Shown here: positions 18,569-28,092 of the stretch, piece by piece | Layout of the letters: every line of letters starts with the position of its first letter | Position numbering within the stretch: the stretch's first letter is position 1 | From: CAVSRC01 sp963750065 | GTDB taxonomy: Bacteria; Pseudomonadota; Alphaproteobacteria; Rhizobiales; Kaistiaceae | Direction: 5' to 3' | Assembly (NCBI GenBank): GCA_963750065.1 | Contig: CAVVPK010000015.1 | Location: 124,001-188,000, forward strand | Length of the DNA: 64,000 nucleotides | The notes under the pieces: model-generated | The model's database searches: none | Told to the model about the DNA's origin: nothing | Seen by the model: only the letters and a program-made list of their open reading frames with translations | Made by a program: the position numbers and the translations under genes

Positions 18569-21500
18569 TCAATTGACAATCCTCCGTCGCGCAAGGGCAA
18601 GCGCCTCATCAAGACGTTCGCGTGAAGCTTGGGCAAGGCGATCGAGGCCGATCAGCCGCGCGAAGGACAGCGCGGGATCACTTTCGTCGAGGAGCCCTGG
18701 GTTGGCCTGCACGCAACCGACAAGCTCGGCGATTGCGATTTCTGGGACGGAACGTCGGTCGTCGTCGCTGGCGGGCGGTCGATAGGCAATCGAGTCCTGG
18801 ACGGTGCCCTTCAGCCACAGGAACCGCCCGGTCCGTTCGTCGGTCCGATCCACGTCGCGCAGATGGAGCGCGATCTGGTCGCGGATGCGTGAACCCGTGC
18901 GCAGCCAACCGTGCGCACGTGCAATGCGCTTCGCCAATATATCTTCGCGTATTGGTGCTTCAGCCGCCATGACTGCTGCGATCATGCCGCGAATCGTCTG
19001 GCGATAATGGAACTCGAAGAACTGATCGGGAGCGGCCTGGAATCCTGAGAGATCAGCTGTGCGGAACAACGGCACATCAGTGCGGGCCTGCTTTCGCGGC
19101 GCAACAGAACCTGAGGCGACTCGCCGAACCGCATCCTGTTTGGCATCATCGTCATATGGCAATGCATTGATGCCCGCCGCACTCTCGTCGGTCTGCCAAC
19201 CCGGTTCCGGATCATTGGCCCTATTGACCTGGGCTACGTCGGCTGCTTGCTCATCGAGGGCTTTCGAGTGCGTTGGGGCCTGACGTTTGGCAGTAGCACG
19301 GGCCTCGGCTTCGGCGCGGCGCCGAACGTCCTCCTGCCGGCTTTCCTCGAGCAGACGGGACAGGTCACTCACAATCCGGCCGCGAACCTCGTCAGGGCCG
19401 TACCACCAGTCTGGCGACCAGATGCGCAGGATGGTCCAGCCCAGATTCCGAAGCACCTGCTCGCGCACCTTGTCGCGATCCCGCGCCGTGGCGGCTCGAT
19501 GGTAGGTGGCGCCGTCACACTCGATGCCAGCCAGATATGCGCCGGGCTTGTCCGGATGGACGATGCCAAGGTCGATGCGATAGCCAGAAACGCCAACCTG
19601 CGGGCGCACCTGCCAGCCGGCTTCGCCCAATGCCTCGCCGACCGCCTGCTCGAACGGCAACTCGAAGGTGCCGCCGGTTTCCACTGGCTGTGCCGGCAGA
19701 GCGATCGTGCCGCGTTCGGCATAATCGAGGAACGCTTTCAGGTCCTGAACGCCCTGACCGCGTGCGCGTCCCGTGTCGATCTTGTCCGCTGTGATCGAAG
19801 CGTAGACGACAAGCTCCTCGCGGGCACGGGTGATCGCGACGTTCAGGCGCCGTTCACCGCCATTCTGGTTGACAGCTCCGAAGGCCATGGTGAGCTTGCC
19901 GGCATGGTCATGGCCATAGGTGATCGAGAACATCATCACGTCCCGTTCGTCGCCCTGGACATTCTCCAGATTGCGCACGATCACGGGTTCGATCCGGTCG
20001 TCAGAGAAGAACCATTCGATGTCCGGATTGTCGCGCCGCGCCTTGTCGAAGAGGTCGTCGATCAATGACTGCTGCTGCGAATTAAATGTGATGACACCGA
20101 GGGTGGGCCGTTCGTCCTCGGGCAGGTCGAGCCATCTCGTCATGCGCAGCCCGACATCGTTCACAATCGCCTCGGCTTCGGCTCGGTTGGTGCGGCTCTT
20201 GCCGCGGTCGTAGACCCCTGAGGGCAGAAACTCGAGATGGACGGCGCGATCCGACGTTACGGGAGAGGGGAAGGTGATGAGCCGGTTCTCGTAGTAGTGC
20301 CAATTGGAGAACGCGATCAGCAATTCATGCCGGCTTCGATAGTGCCAGTTGAGCTGTCTGCCCGGCAATCCTGAAGCTCCCGCTTCGTCAAGAATGCTTT
20401 CCAGGTCGCGCTCATAGTAGGCGTCCTCGTTCTCGGCCTCCTCGCCGTCGTCGGAGCGGCCGAAGAAGTTGGTTGGCGGGAGCTGTTTAGGATCGCCGAC
20501 GATGATGGTCTGGCGGCCACGCGCAATGCTGCCGATGGCATCCCAGGTCGTGATCTGCGACGCCTCATCGAAGATCACGAGATCGAACAGGGCCTGGTTG
20601 GCGGGCAGATATTGTGCGATCGATAGTGGCGACATGAGCAGGCACGGCGCCAGCTTGGCAAATGTCTCTGGCATGGCCGCGACCATCTCTCGGATGGACT
20701 TGCTTGGCCGCTGTAGCTGCATCTGATGGCGCAGGAGGCCCAGCTCTGACCGGCGTGGCACGTCCTGAGGCACCGGCAGGTCATGGGCGAGTGCGCGGCG
20801 CACCTGGCTTGCGGCGATCGAGCGTGCCCGATCGTCCAATTCCCTGAACTGACGCAGCGCGTCATTATGACGGAAGCTCTTGAACTGGCGCAGAAGATCG
20901 TCGCGGTCGATGGCCTTCGGCAGCCACCAGCGTGCATATGCAAGTTCGAAAGCATTCTCGAGATCATCGGGCGTGAGATGCCCGGCCTCGATGGCTTCAA
21001 CAAAGGGCGAGAGGCTGCATGCCCGCGCCTTTTCGCGCAGACCACACCAGTCGCTCCACGTTTGCAGAGCGGTCTGATTGGCCGTGATCTCGTCCATCGC
21101 ATGGACCACTGCGCCCAGAAAATCAGCCTGTGGCAGATCCTCCGGCAGTCGTCCGCCAAGCTCGGCATAGGCCCGCGCGGCTTGAACGAAGCGCGAGACC
21201 GAAGCCCGCAGGTGATCCGAACGCGCCAGGATCGCATCGTCGGAGCCGCCGGAGGCGATCGTCTGGCCGAGCGCGTCGATGACGGTATTGATGTCGCCTG
21301 AAATCCGGCTCATGCGGACCAGTGCCGATCGCATCTCCTCCGCCAGCTTGAAGTGATCGCGCAACTTGTCCGGGTCGGTGCGGATGCCCCGCCAGGCCGG
21401 CGCCGCGGTGCGCAGCGGGCTTGCCTCGAGGCCCGCGAGCGTGCGCTGCATGACCCGCAATTGTGGCAGGTCCTGCTCGGGGTCGGCGTCGCCGCCGCTG

Positions 21501-24500
21501 GAATAGCCGGTCAACAGCTTCCTGATCTTGCGGCGGGCAAAGAACGATTTGGGCCAGACCGCGGCGCAGGCCTCCCGCCACCGTTTTTCGAGATCGTCGA
21601 CCGGAATGCGCGCAACCGTGTCGTCCTCGTAGGCGCCAGACAGCTTCTCGGCGGCGTCACCGAAAACGTGAACTGCATCCACCAGTGTGCCGACCGCGGA
21701 TTTGAGCTGCTCGAATTGTTGTTCGAACACGACGTCCAGCCGCACGCCCCGCAACTCGGTCAGGAGGCTGGCCATCGACACCAGATCGCGAATATCCGAG
21801 AAGGACAGGTTCTCTGCCTGTCGAATGCCGGCCTCTGTGCAGAAGCCACCGATATGCGGCTTCAGCTGCTGCGCCGTGTCTCGCAGGTTCTTGCAGGCGG
21901 CGATGAGGCTCTGCTGCCAGCGGACCGACCAGTCTGGCGCGACGACAAGCTCGAGCGCCGGCAGATGGCGCACCGCCCTGCGTGTGAGGGCCAGGTCGCT
22001 GACAAGCTGCCGCAGCGCCTGCAGCGCCGTTTCGTCATGTTCGATTGTTTCGTCCCAAGAAAGTTCCGGTGCATAGCGGTCATTTCCGTGAACGGAGACG
22101 CCGAGCGCCTGAAACACGGTCCAGCCCGATGGGCTGCGACGATGAAGGGCTTCGACATAGCCGTTGAGCTCGTCCTGCCTGAGCCGGAGCTTCTCGTTGA
22201 TGTCGACCCAGCCGTTCGCCTCAGGGGGAACGCTCGCCTCCCAGGACGCCTTGAGCTGGGCGAGGAACGCTTTGCGTTCGGCCTTGTTGGAATGCAGTTC
22301 GAGGCAATAGTTGCCGAGGCCATTCTCACGCAGGCGGCGATAGACGACGTTCAGTGCGGCGGCCTTTTCCGCGACGAAGAGCACGCTTTTGCCCGTTGCG
22401 AGGCATTGCGCGATCATGTTGGTGATCGTCTGGCTCTTGCCCGTGCCAGGCGGGCCGACCAGGATGAAGTCGTGTCCCTCGCCAGCCGCAAGCATGGCGG
22501 CGAGTTGCGACAAATCCGCCGGCAGCGGGTTGATGATCTCCTTCGGATGGTAGGTCGAGTCGATCCGGCGCTCGTCAGGGAACGGCGTCGCAATTGCCGG
22601 TTCGAATGCCTTGTCCGGATTGTCGATCAAGTGGCGCACGACGCGGTTGTTGCGCAGCGCGTCGGTGCGATCGACGAGGTCCTTCCACATCAGGTACTTG
22701 GCGAACGAGAAGGTGGAGAGAGCCACCTCGTCGACGACCTCGAAACCTGCCACATCGCGGACCGCGCGGCGCGCCGTCTCCAGGACCTGCGGCACATTGA
22801 TGCCGCTTTCGTCCTGGGGCAAGTCGCCCTCGAATTGAGCGAGGTCGAGGGCAAAGTCCTTCTTCAGCATCTGCACGAGGGTAGCGTTGAAGCGGACCTC
22901 GTCCTCGTGATGCAGAAGGTGGAACCGCGAGGCGGCGCTGCGGCGTTCCAGCTTGATGGGCACCAGCAGCAGCGGCGCACGATAGGTGCGCTCGTCCTCG
23001 GGCGATTTCTTCCAGCGCAGGAAGCCGACCGCGAGGAACAGCGTGTTCGAGCCACCCTCGTTGAGGTCGTTGCGGGCGCGCCGAAAGAGTTCCGTCAGCC
23101 GTGCATCGAGTTCTTTCGATTCGAGCGGCGAGGGCAGTTCGTCGCGCTGCAGGGCTTGCAGGGCGAACTCGGTATCGAGGTCCGTTCCCGTCGTCTGCAG
23201 GTGGATGGCCTTGTCGCGCTCGCCCTGCGGGTTTTGTTCGGGCAGCGAGATTACCCGGATGCGGGCTCCGTCGGCGAGGCGATCCTCAAGGAAGGGCACA
23301 TCCGGGCAAAGGAACGGGATCGTCTGCTTGGTCGGGCGGAAATTGAGCAGTCGGTTGCGCAGCGAGAGATCGAGGAGCTTGCGTTGCCAGCGTTCGATGC
23401 GCCCCTCAGGTGTGGTCGGCTTCTCCTCCGCCTGCTCGGCCGGGATGGCGTCGAAATCCGGTATGGGGGGCAACGGCAGGGCCGCTGCTTCGGCGCTGTC
23501 CGGTGCGACAGTCCCCGCTGTTTCGCGGCGATGCGAGGCGAGGGGGCGAATCTGCGAAGACCGCGCGCGGGTGATGTCGATGGCCGCGACGAATCGATCT
23601 TCTTCCTGTTCGGTGGTCGCTTTGTGGGCCAGCGCGACGGCTGTTTCGAAGGTTGCCGGCGGCGAATGGGTGACGGCGGTCGTCTCGAAGGTGATCGCCT
23701 CGCGGGCGGCCAGCGCCTTGCGCACTTCCGAGGCGTCCGTCTCCAGAAGGTTTGGGAAGGTTTTCTTGACCAGCCAGACACCGGTGAAGCTGTGTCCGTC
23801 GAGCAGCACGATGAAGGGGTTCAGCCCGACGGCCTCGAGCGCCGAAGCGAACAGCAGGCTGGAATCGAAACATGTCGCCAGCCCGTCGTGCAGGACGGTA
23901 CTCGGCAACCGAACTTTCTGGCCGACCTTCTCGAAGCTGCGGGGTGGCTCGGCATAGGTCAGGCGAAGTCCCGCCACGGCCGACCAGATTGCGGCGCTCA
24001 GCATATAGGCGCGGCGCGGATCGCCCGTCTGGTAGCCGTCGAGCGCCGATGAGAGGCCGTGGGTGGAAAGGACCTCACCCGCCTGCTTCATGATGCTGGC
24101 GATCGCCGGGTCGTTCGGCATGACGAAGGCCGCGGTGATGGCAGCCATCGACGAGAAGCCACCCCACTCGTCGCGAGCGAGCAGGCGGATGTCGTGGCTG
24201 GCTTCCGCCAGCAGCGTGTCGCTGCCACCCAGCAGGCGCAGCGTGACAACGCCGCGCTCCGCCTCGTTCAGGTCGGCGAGGAACTCGGGGTCGAGCTGGA
24301 CGAGGTGATCCGAAAGGGCAAACGCTTCGCCTGCAGATATGCGGTCAATCGTCCAGACCTTGTGCCGTGCAAACGCCGGGACCGTGCTCAGCTCCAGGCG
24401 AAGCCGTTCAATCTGGATGTCGGTGTTGTTCGCGATCTTCAGCGAGCGAACGATTGGAACGCTGTTCTGCCAGCAGGCGTAGTTGATCGCCGATGCCAGA

Positions 24501-24583
24501 TCGGCCTCGATCTGGAACGGCTCCTCCGGCGGCTCCTCACGGTCGGAGGCGTCCAGGGTGCCCCCATCCCACGCCTGTTCCAT
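18569..24583 (-). CDS. Giant SF1 helicase-nuclease (DUF4011, Vsr-like REase, DUF3320)
   Basis: The protein has 2,004 residues from ATG 24583 (GAGGGG just upstream); an in-frame start at 24718 would add 45 poorly structured residues. From the N-terminus there is a transglutaminase-like region of about 350 residues, then DUF4011 (QRKLLDLSLRNRLLNFRPTK, about residue 400). SF1 helicase motifs follow: VGPPGTGKSQTITNMI (about 710), IFDEASQITTWDA and VGDPKQLPPT (about 1,340), NVQGDERDVMMFSITYG and NVAITRAREELVVYASI. Next comes a Vsr/MTES_1575-like nuclease fold (GYRIDLGIVHP, GIECDGATYH, about 1,690) and a C-terminal DUF3320 (FFEFHYRQTIRGMIAAVMAA, about 1,860). It is the first gene of the operon with the Mre11/Rad50-like pair. 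Helicases of this architecture occur in defence islands. Confidence 0.9.
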   Translation of the reverse strand: MEQAWDGGTLDASDREEPPEEPFQIEADLASAINYACWQNSVPIVRSLKIANNTDIQIERLRLELSTVPAFARHKVWTIDRISAGEAFALSDHLVQLDPEFLADLNEAERGVVTLRLLGGSDTLLAEASHDIRLLARDEWGGFSSMAAITAAFVMPNDPAIASIMKQAGEVLSTHGLSSALDGYQTGDPRRAYMLSAAIWSAVAGLRLTYAEPPRSFEKVGQKVRLPSTVLHDGLATCFDSSLLFASALEAVGLNPFIVLLDGHSFTGVWLVKKTFPNLLETDASEVRKALAAREAITFETTAVTHSPPATFETAVALAHKATTEQEEDRFVAAIDITRARSSQIRPLASHRRETAGTVAPDSAEAAALPLPPIPDFDAIPAEQAEEKPTTPEGRIERWQRKLLDLSLRNRLLNFRPTKQTIPFLCPDVPFLEDRLADGARIRVISLPEQNPQGERDKAIHLQTTGTDLDTEFALQALQRDELPSPLESKELDARLTELFRRARNDLNEGGSNTLFLAVGFLRWKKSPEDERTYRAPLLLVPIKLERRSAASRFHLLHHEDEVRFNATLVQMLKKDFALDLAQFEGDLPQDESGINVPQVLETARRAVRDVAGFEVVDEVALSTFSFAKYLMWKDLVDRTDALRNNRVVRHLIDNPDKAFEPAIATPFPDERRIDSTYHPKEIINPLPADLSQLAAMLAAGEGHDFILVGPPGTGKSQTITNMIAQCLATGKSVLFVAEKAAALNVVYRRLRENGLGNYCLELHSNKAERKAFLAQLKASWEASVPPEANGWVDINEKLRLRQDELNGYVEALHRRSPSGWTVFQALGVSVHGNDRYAPELSWDETIEHDETALQALRQLVSDLALTRRAVRHLPALELVVAPDWSVRWQQSLIAACKNLRDTAQQLKPHIGGFCTEAGIRQAENLSFSDIRDLVSMASLLTELRGVRLDVVFEQQFEQLKSAVGTLVDAVHVFGDAAEKLSGAYEDDTVARIPVDDLEKRWREACAAVWPKSFFARRKIRKLLTGYSSGGDADPEQDLPQLRVMQRTLAGLEASPLRTAAPAWRGIRTDPDKLRDHFKLAEEMRSALVRMSRISGDINTVIDALGQTIASGGSDDAILARSDHLRASVSRFVQAARAYAELGGRLPEDLPQADFLGAVVHAMDEITANQTALQTWSDWCGLREKARACSLSPFVEAIEAGHLTPDDLENAFELAYARWWLPKAIDRDDLLRQFKSFRHNDALRQFRELDDRARSIAASQVRRALAHDLPVPQDVPRRSELGLLRHQMQLQRPSKSIREMVAAMPETFAKLAPCLLMSPLSIAQYLPANQALFDLVIFDEASQITTWDAIGSIARGRQTIIVGDPKQLPPTNFFGRSDDGEEAENEDAYYERDLESILDEAGASGLPGRQLNWHYRSRHELLIAFSNWHYYENRLITFPSPVTSDRAVHLEFLPSGVYDRGKSRTNRAEAEAIVNDVGLRMTRWLDLPEDERPTLGVITFNSQQQSLIDDLFDKARRDNPDIEWFFSDDRIEPVIVRNLENVQGDERDVMMFSITYGHDHAGKLTMAFGAVNQNGGERRLNVAITRAREELVVYASITADKIDTGRARGQGVQDLKAFLDYAERGTIALPAQPVETGGTFELPFEQAVGEALGEAGWQVRPQVGVSGYRIDLGIVHPDKPGAYLAGIECDGATYHRAATARDRDKVREQVLRNLGWTILRIWSPDWWYGPDEVRGRIVSDLSRLLEESRQEDVRRRAEAEARATAKRQAPTHSKALDEQAADVAQVNRANDPEPGWQTDESAAGINALPYDDDAKQDAVRRVASGSVAPRKQARTDVPLFRTADLSGFQAAPDQFFEFHYRQTIRGMIAAVMAAEAPIREDILAKRIARAHGWLRTGSRIRDQIALHLRDVDRTDERTGRFLWLKGTVQDSIAYRPPASDDDRRSVPEIAIAELVGCVQANPGLLDESDPALSFARLIGLDRLAQASRERLDEALALARRRIVN

Positions 24584-24801
24584 GCGCCCCTCGCACCCAA
24601 CAACACGGGTTGCAGAAGGACGATACTCACAATCCGCTGCTGTCGCGAGTCTCGATTGCGAGGTTTGCTGGCAAGGCCGACCACTCACAATGGGGTGAAA
24701 GGGCACGACTTCTGTCATCTATCGGTGTGCGCGGCCAACAAGCGATAAAGTCTTGGTGAACCGTCTCAGCGGAATGCTCTCAGTGCAGTGGCAGCTAGCA
24801 A

Positions 24802-27664
24802 CTAAATTATTACTGAATAAGTGTAGTCTGACATGGGGTATTTGTGATTCGCGTCAATTACTTTCGTGCCGCCGAAATATTTCGTGGTTATTTCCGCCTT
24901 AGACGAACTTGCTTGGTCGAGAATAAGCATACCCTTGACGTCGCCATCGGCAGCAACTGGATTTCCGTTGCCGTCTACGTATCCTATGAATATCGCCGCA
25001 TGGGCATAATTCGCGGGAGCTGGGCGATCAGGATAGAGAATTCCCTCTTTCCCCGCCTCGTGTGGATAATTCCCAGAAGCATCGAACGTTGCGATAGGCG
25101 TGCCAACCTCGATCGCAGGATAGCCACCCGCACTCTTTGTTAGTTTTGTGCCCCCGTCCCAATTACCTGTTGGGCCAACCGATGCAATTGCTTTTACCAA
25201 TGCAACACATTGTTTTGGATCGGCATCGCCTGTGTCGTAGATGTAGCCATCATCATGCTTGTTCGCAAATATGCTCCGTAATAGTTCAACTTCTGCCGGG
25301 CTGTATCCGGTCAAATCCACTAAGTTGCCGGCCAAGATTACGTCGATCGCCGTTGAATAAGAGATATACGGCGGCTCCGGCTGAGTTGGCGTTGGTGACG
25401 TCGACTTGGGAGTCGCTTCAGTAGGAGCTGTCACGTTTTTCGGGATAGCGGAGTCGATACTTACAACACCGGATGCCATCACCACACCCAGTCGCGCGTA
25501 TCGGCTCGCTCGGTAGAATGCATAGGCGGATGGATCGTGGACCGAGTAATCGCCGACCTGCATGAATGCGAAAGGATCTCCGATGGCGGAGAAATCGCCG
25601 ACAAGATAGAGCCATGAAATATCGGGATTGGACGCGTAAATGCTTGGCGCCTTCGAAGCTAAATAGCTCAAGGTCCCGGAGCCAACCGTCCTGGTATCGT
25701 AGACGGTAGTGTACTTGTTCGCGAAGGCAACAAACGATCCGCCATTTGTGTAGATATGTGCGTTAGCCTTGACGTCCAGCGTGCTCGTCTGCGCCTGCGC
25801 CCACGCGCTGGATGACATGAAGGACCGCATGCTGGTGAAAAAATCCTGCCCACCTAGCGCTGTGCTCGTTAGCACCGGATACACGGATGTGTTGCCAGCA
25901 GCATATATGTCAAAGAGTGACTGCAGGTAGGTTTCATATGCCGCCCAAGCATCCGAATGCTCCGAAGATGAAGCGGTACCTAGATAGTCCGGGTCGGCTT
26001 CCTTTGTGTGGAGCGGTGGGTACGTGAGACCGGGAAAATTGAACGGCGAATTGTAGTCGGCGTCGGCGTCGAGCTTGATGTTCAATACGCCTGAGGTCGA
26101 CCCAATCGTGACGTTCGACGCAATTGTGATGCCGTCGTCTCCGAAAATCTTGAGCCAGACAGATGGGCCGCTGGTCTTGAAGATATCCGCGTTCACATCG
26201 ACGTGGCTGGCATAGACAATGGTGTTCGTCCCGTCGTTCAGCTGGCTCGAAATTGCCGCCGCTTCACCTGAATTGATTGGCGAAGTGAAAAACGGGTCGA
26301 AGAGAACGGTGCCGCCGAGTCCTGCCGCGGCGCTTAGGTTAAGCTTCGCATGCGCATAGTTGAGAGAGTATCCACCCGAAATCTCAGCGAATCCACCGTC
26401 GCCACCGTTAGGGCCGCCCTTCGCGTAGATGGTTCCGGCGAAGTCGTTGGCGAAGTCGGCCCAGACGATTGCCTTGCCACCGTCGCCGTTGTCGGTCGCG
26501 GACACATCGATCTTGGATGTCGGATCGACGGTGACGTTGGTGGCGGTCGGTACTGCCGTGTCTTCCGCCTGCGCCTTGGGGTTCGAGACGACGTTCGCGT
26601 TAGGGTGCCCACCGGAGACATCGCCACCAACGAGGACCGTGCCACCGCCGGCCGGACCCGAGGCATCGATGGTCGCGCTATTGAGGGCGATGTCCTCGCC
26701 GGTGATCTGGACCTTGCCGCCGGTCTCGCCTGGGTTGTTGCCGGCCGCCAAGAGCGCGCCCGAGACCTTCACCTTCTGCGTCGGTGTGCCGGCGGGCTTG
26801 GTATCGGCAGTCGCGGCACTGAGAACGATCTTGCCGTTCTTCATGCCAACCGAGTTGGCCTCAATGATGCCTGTGGTGTTGATGACCGAGTTCGACCACT
26901 TGGCGTGCCGCCGCGGCGGTCAACTGGACCACACCGCCATCGGCCTTGAGCGCGCCTTCGTTCTTGACCAGGGCATCAAGCGTCTGACCGGTCTGGACGT
27001 CCCTGACGGTGCCGGCGATCTCGTCGCCGACATTGAGGGTGAGAAGCTGGTCGCCATAGAAGTCGAGCGCAAAGCCGTCGCCGGCGGCAATACCGACCTT
27101 GCCGAGCCGCGCGGTGATGCTGCCGGAATTGCGCACGCCCGGCGCCACCAGGGCGGCGAAGCCCCCGGTCGCAGCGGTGATGCTGCCGGCATTGACCACA
27201 GAGGCATCGGCCTTTCCCGGAAGACCGAAGACATAGTGACCCGCCATGAAGTCGTCATTCTTGATGTCGTGGGTGGTCGCCACCAGCCCACCGACATCGA
27301 TGATCGAATGCGGTCCAAACAGGATGCCATCGGGGTTGATGAGAAAGACCTTGCCATTGGCTTTGAGAGCACCATCGATCTGGGAGCTTCCGAGCCCACC
27401 AGTCACCCGGTTGAGCATGACCGAACCGGTGCCCGGCTGGACGAACTGGGTCGTCTCGCCGGTGCCGATATTGAACGTGTTCCAGTTGATGATGGCCTTG
27501 TCGGTCGCCTGATTGACGGTGAGGTTCGCAGTCCCTTCGCCGGAGACCTGCGCCGTGCCGGCGGCCACAGACGCCCCAACCGGATTGGCCTGGGCCGCCG
27601 GCACAAGGCCGAGCGGCACCAGTGCGCTGGTGGCAAGCAGGAGAGCCTTCGTCGTCGGTCTCAT
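24802..27664 (-). CDS. Two-partner secretion exoprotein (TpsA, FHA-type) ending in a BPSL0067-like amidase domain, one frameshift
   Basis: Removing one base at 26894 joins two frames into about 953 residues. The signal peptide ends near VPAAQA. The TPS secretion domain follows: AIINWNTFNIGTGETTQF, then LNRVTGGLGSSQIDG and VFLINPDGILFG with the NPDG motif. A haemagglutinin-type beta-helix comes next (ALLAAGNNPGETGGKVQITG). The last 160 residues change character. DADPKQCVALVKAIASVGPT supplies a Cys and YAHAAIFIGYVDGNG a His, followed by GMLILDQ, the pattern of BPSL0067/CHAP-like cell-wall amidases. The C-terminal half is visibly more AT-rich than the N-terminal half, suggesting an exchanged effector module. 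It is the third gene of the TpsB-lipoprotein-TpsA operon. Confidence 0.85.
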
Positions 27665-27666
27665 GG

Positions 27667-28083
27667 CTATCTCTGGGGTGCGCTCCGCTCGATGGGCGTT
27701 CCGGCCGAGAGGTTCTGGCCGACGCCCGACTGGCTCTGCGAGGAGGAGGAGCTGAGGAGGATTCCGTTGCGGTCGAAATTGAACGTGACGGTGCTCGACT
27801 TCACGTCCGCGCCGCCGATCAGCGGGCCGATATAGGGGATGAAATTCTCCGGGCGCTGCTGGAAGGCGCTGTAGTTGTACATCGCGACCCGCGTGCCATC
27901 GGAGTTCAGATTGGTCGTCGTTGGGTTCCCAAGCTTGGCGACGACATCGGCGTAGGTCGACTTACCGACAGCAAAGCTCTGTGCTTCCTGCTCGCTGACC
28001 CGGACGCCGGCTGATGCGCAGGCGGACAATGCCAAGGCCGCGGCGGCCACACCAGCGAGGACAAAATGTGTGAATCTCGTCAT
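27667..28083 (-). CDS. Lipoprotein, SmpA/OmlA (BamE)-like
   Basis: A 138-residue protein with a type II signal peptide and lipobox LALSAC (acylated Cys near residue 22). The mature part reads EQEAQSFAVGKSTYADVVAK then LGNPTTTNLNSDGTRVAMYN, the BamE/SmpA pattern of a short helix pair followed by a beta-hairpin that ends in a predicted strand (TVTFNFDRNGIL). The tail is Ser/Gln-rich. BamE-like lipoproteins assist outer-membrane assembly. It sits between tpsB and tpsA with gaps of 9 and 2 bases, so it is probably an accessory for this secretion pair (inference). Confidence 0.8.
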   Translation of the reverse strand: MTRFTHFVLAGVAAAALALSACASAGVRVSEQEAQSFAVGKSTYADVVAKLGNPTTTNLNSDGTRVAMYNYSAFQQRPENFIPYIGPLIGGADVKSSTVTFNFDRNGILLSSSSSQSQSGVGQNLSAGTPIERSAPQR

Positions 28084-28092
28084 GTGGCTCCC

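Noticed and set aside
21353..24052. 899-residue plus-strand open frame opposite the giant helicase
   Set aside because: Antisense shadow in GC-rich DNA; it has no recognisable domain, while the minus strand carries ordered helicase motifs.
9519..24583. A known BREX, DISARM, Zorya, Druantia or Lamassu locus
   Set aside because: The hallmark genes of these systems (for example PglX/PglZ, DrmA/DrmB, ZorA/ZorB, DruE, LmuA) are not seen; only generic helicase, SMC-like and methylase parts overlap.
26920..27399. Second minus-strand frame within the TpsA1 secretion domain
   Set aside because: Out-of-frame shadow; the TPS signature is in the 26861-27664 frame.
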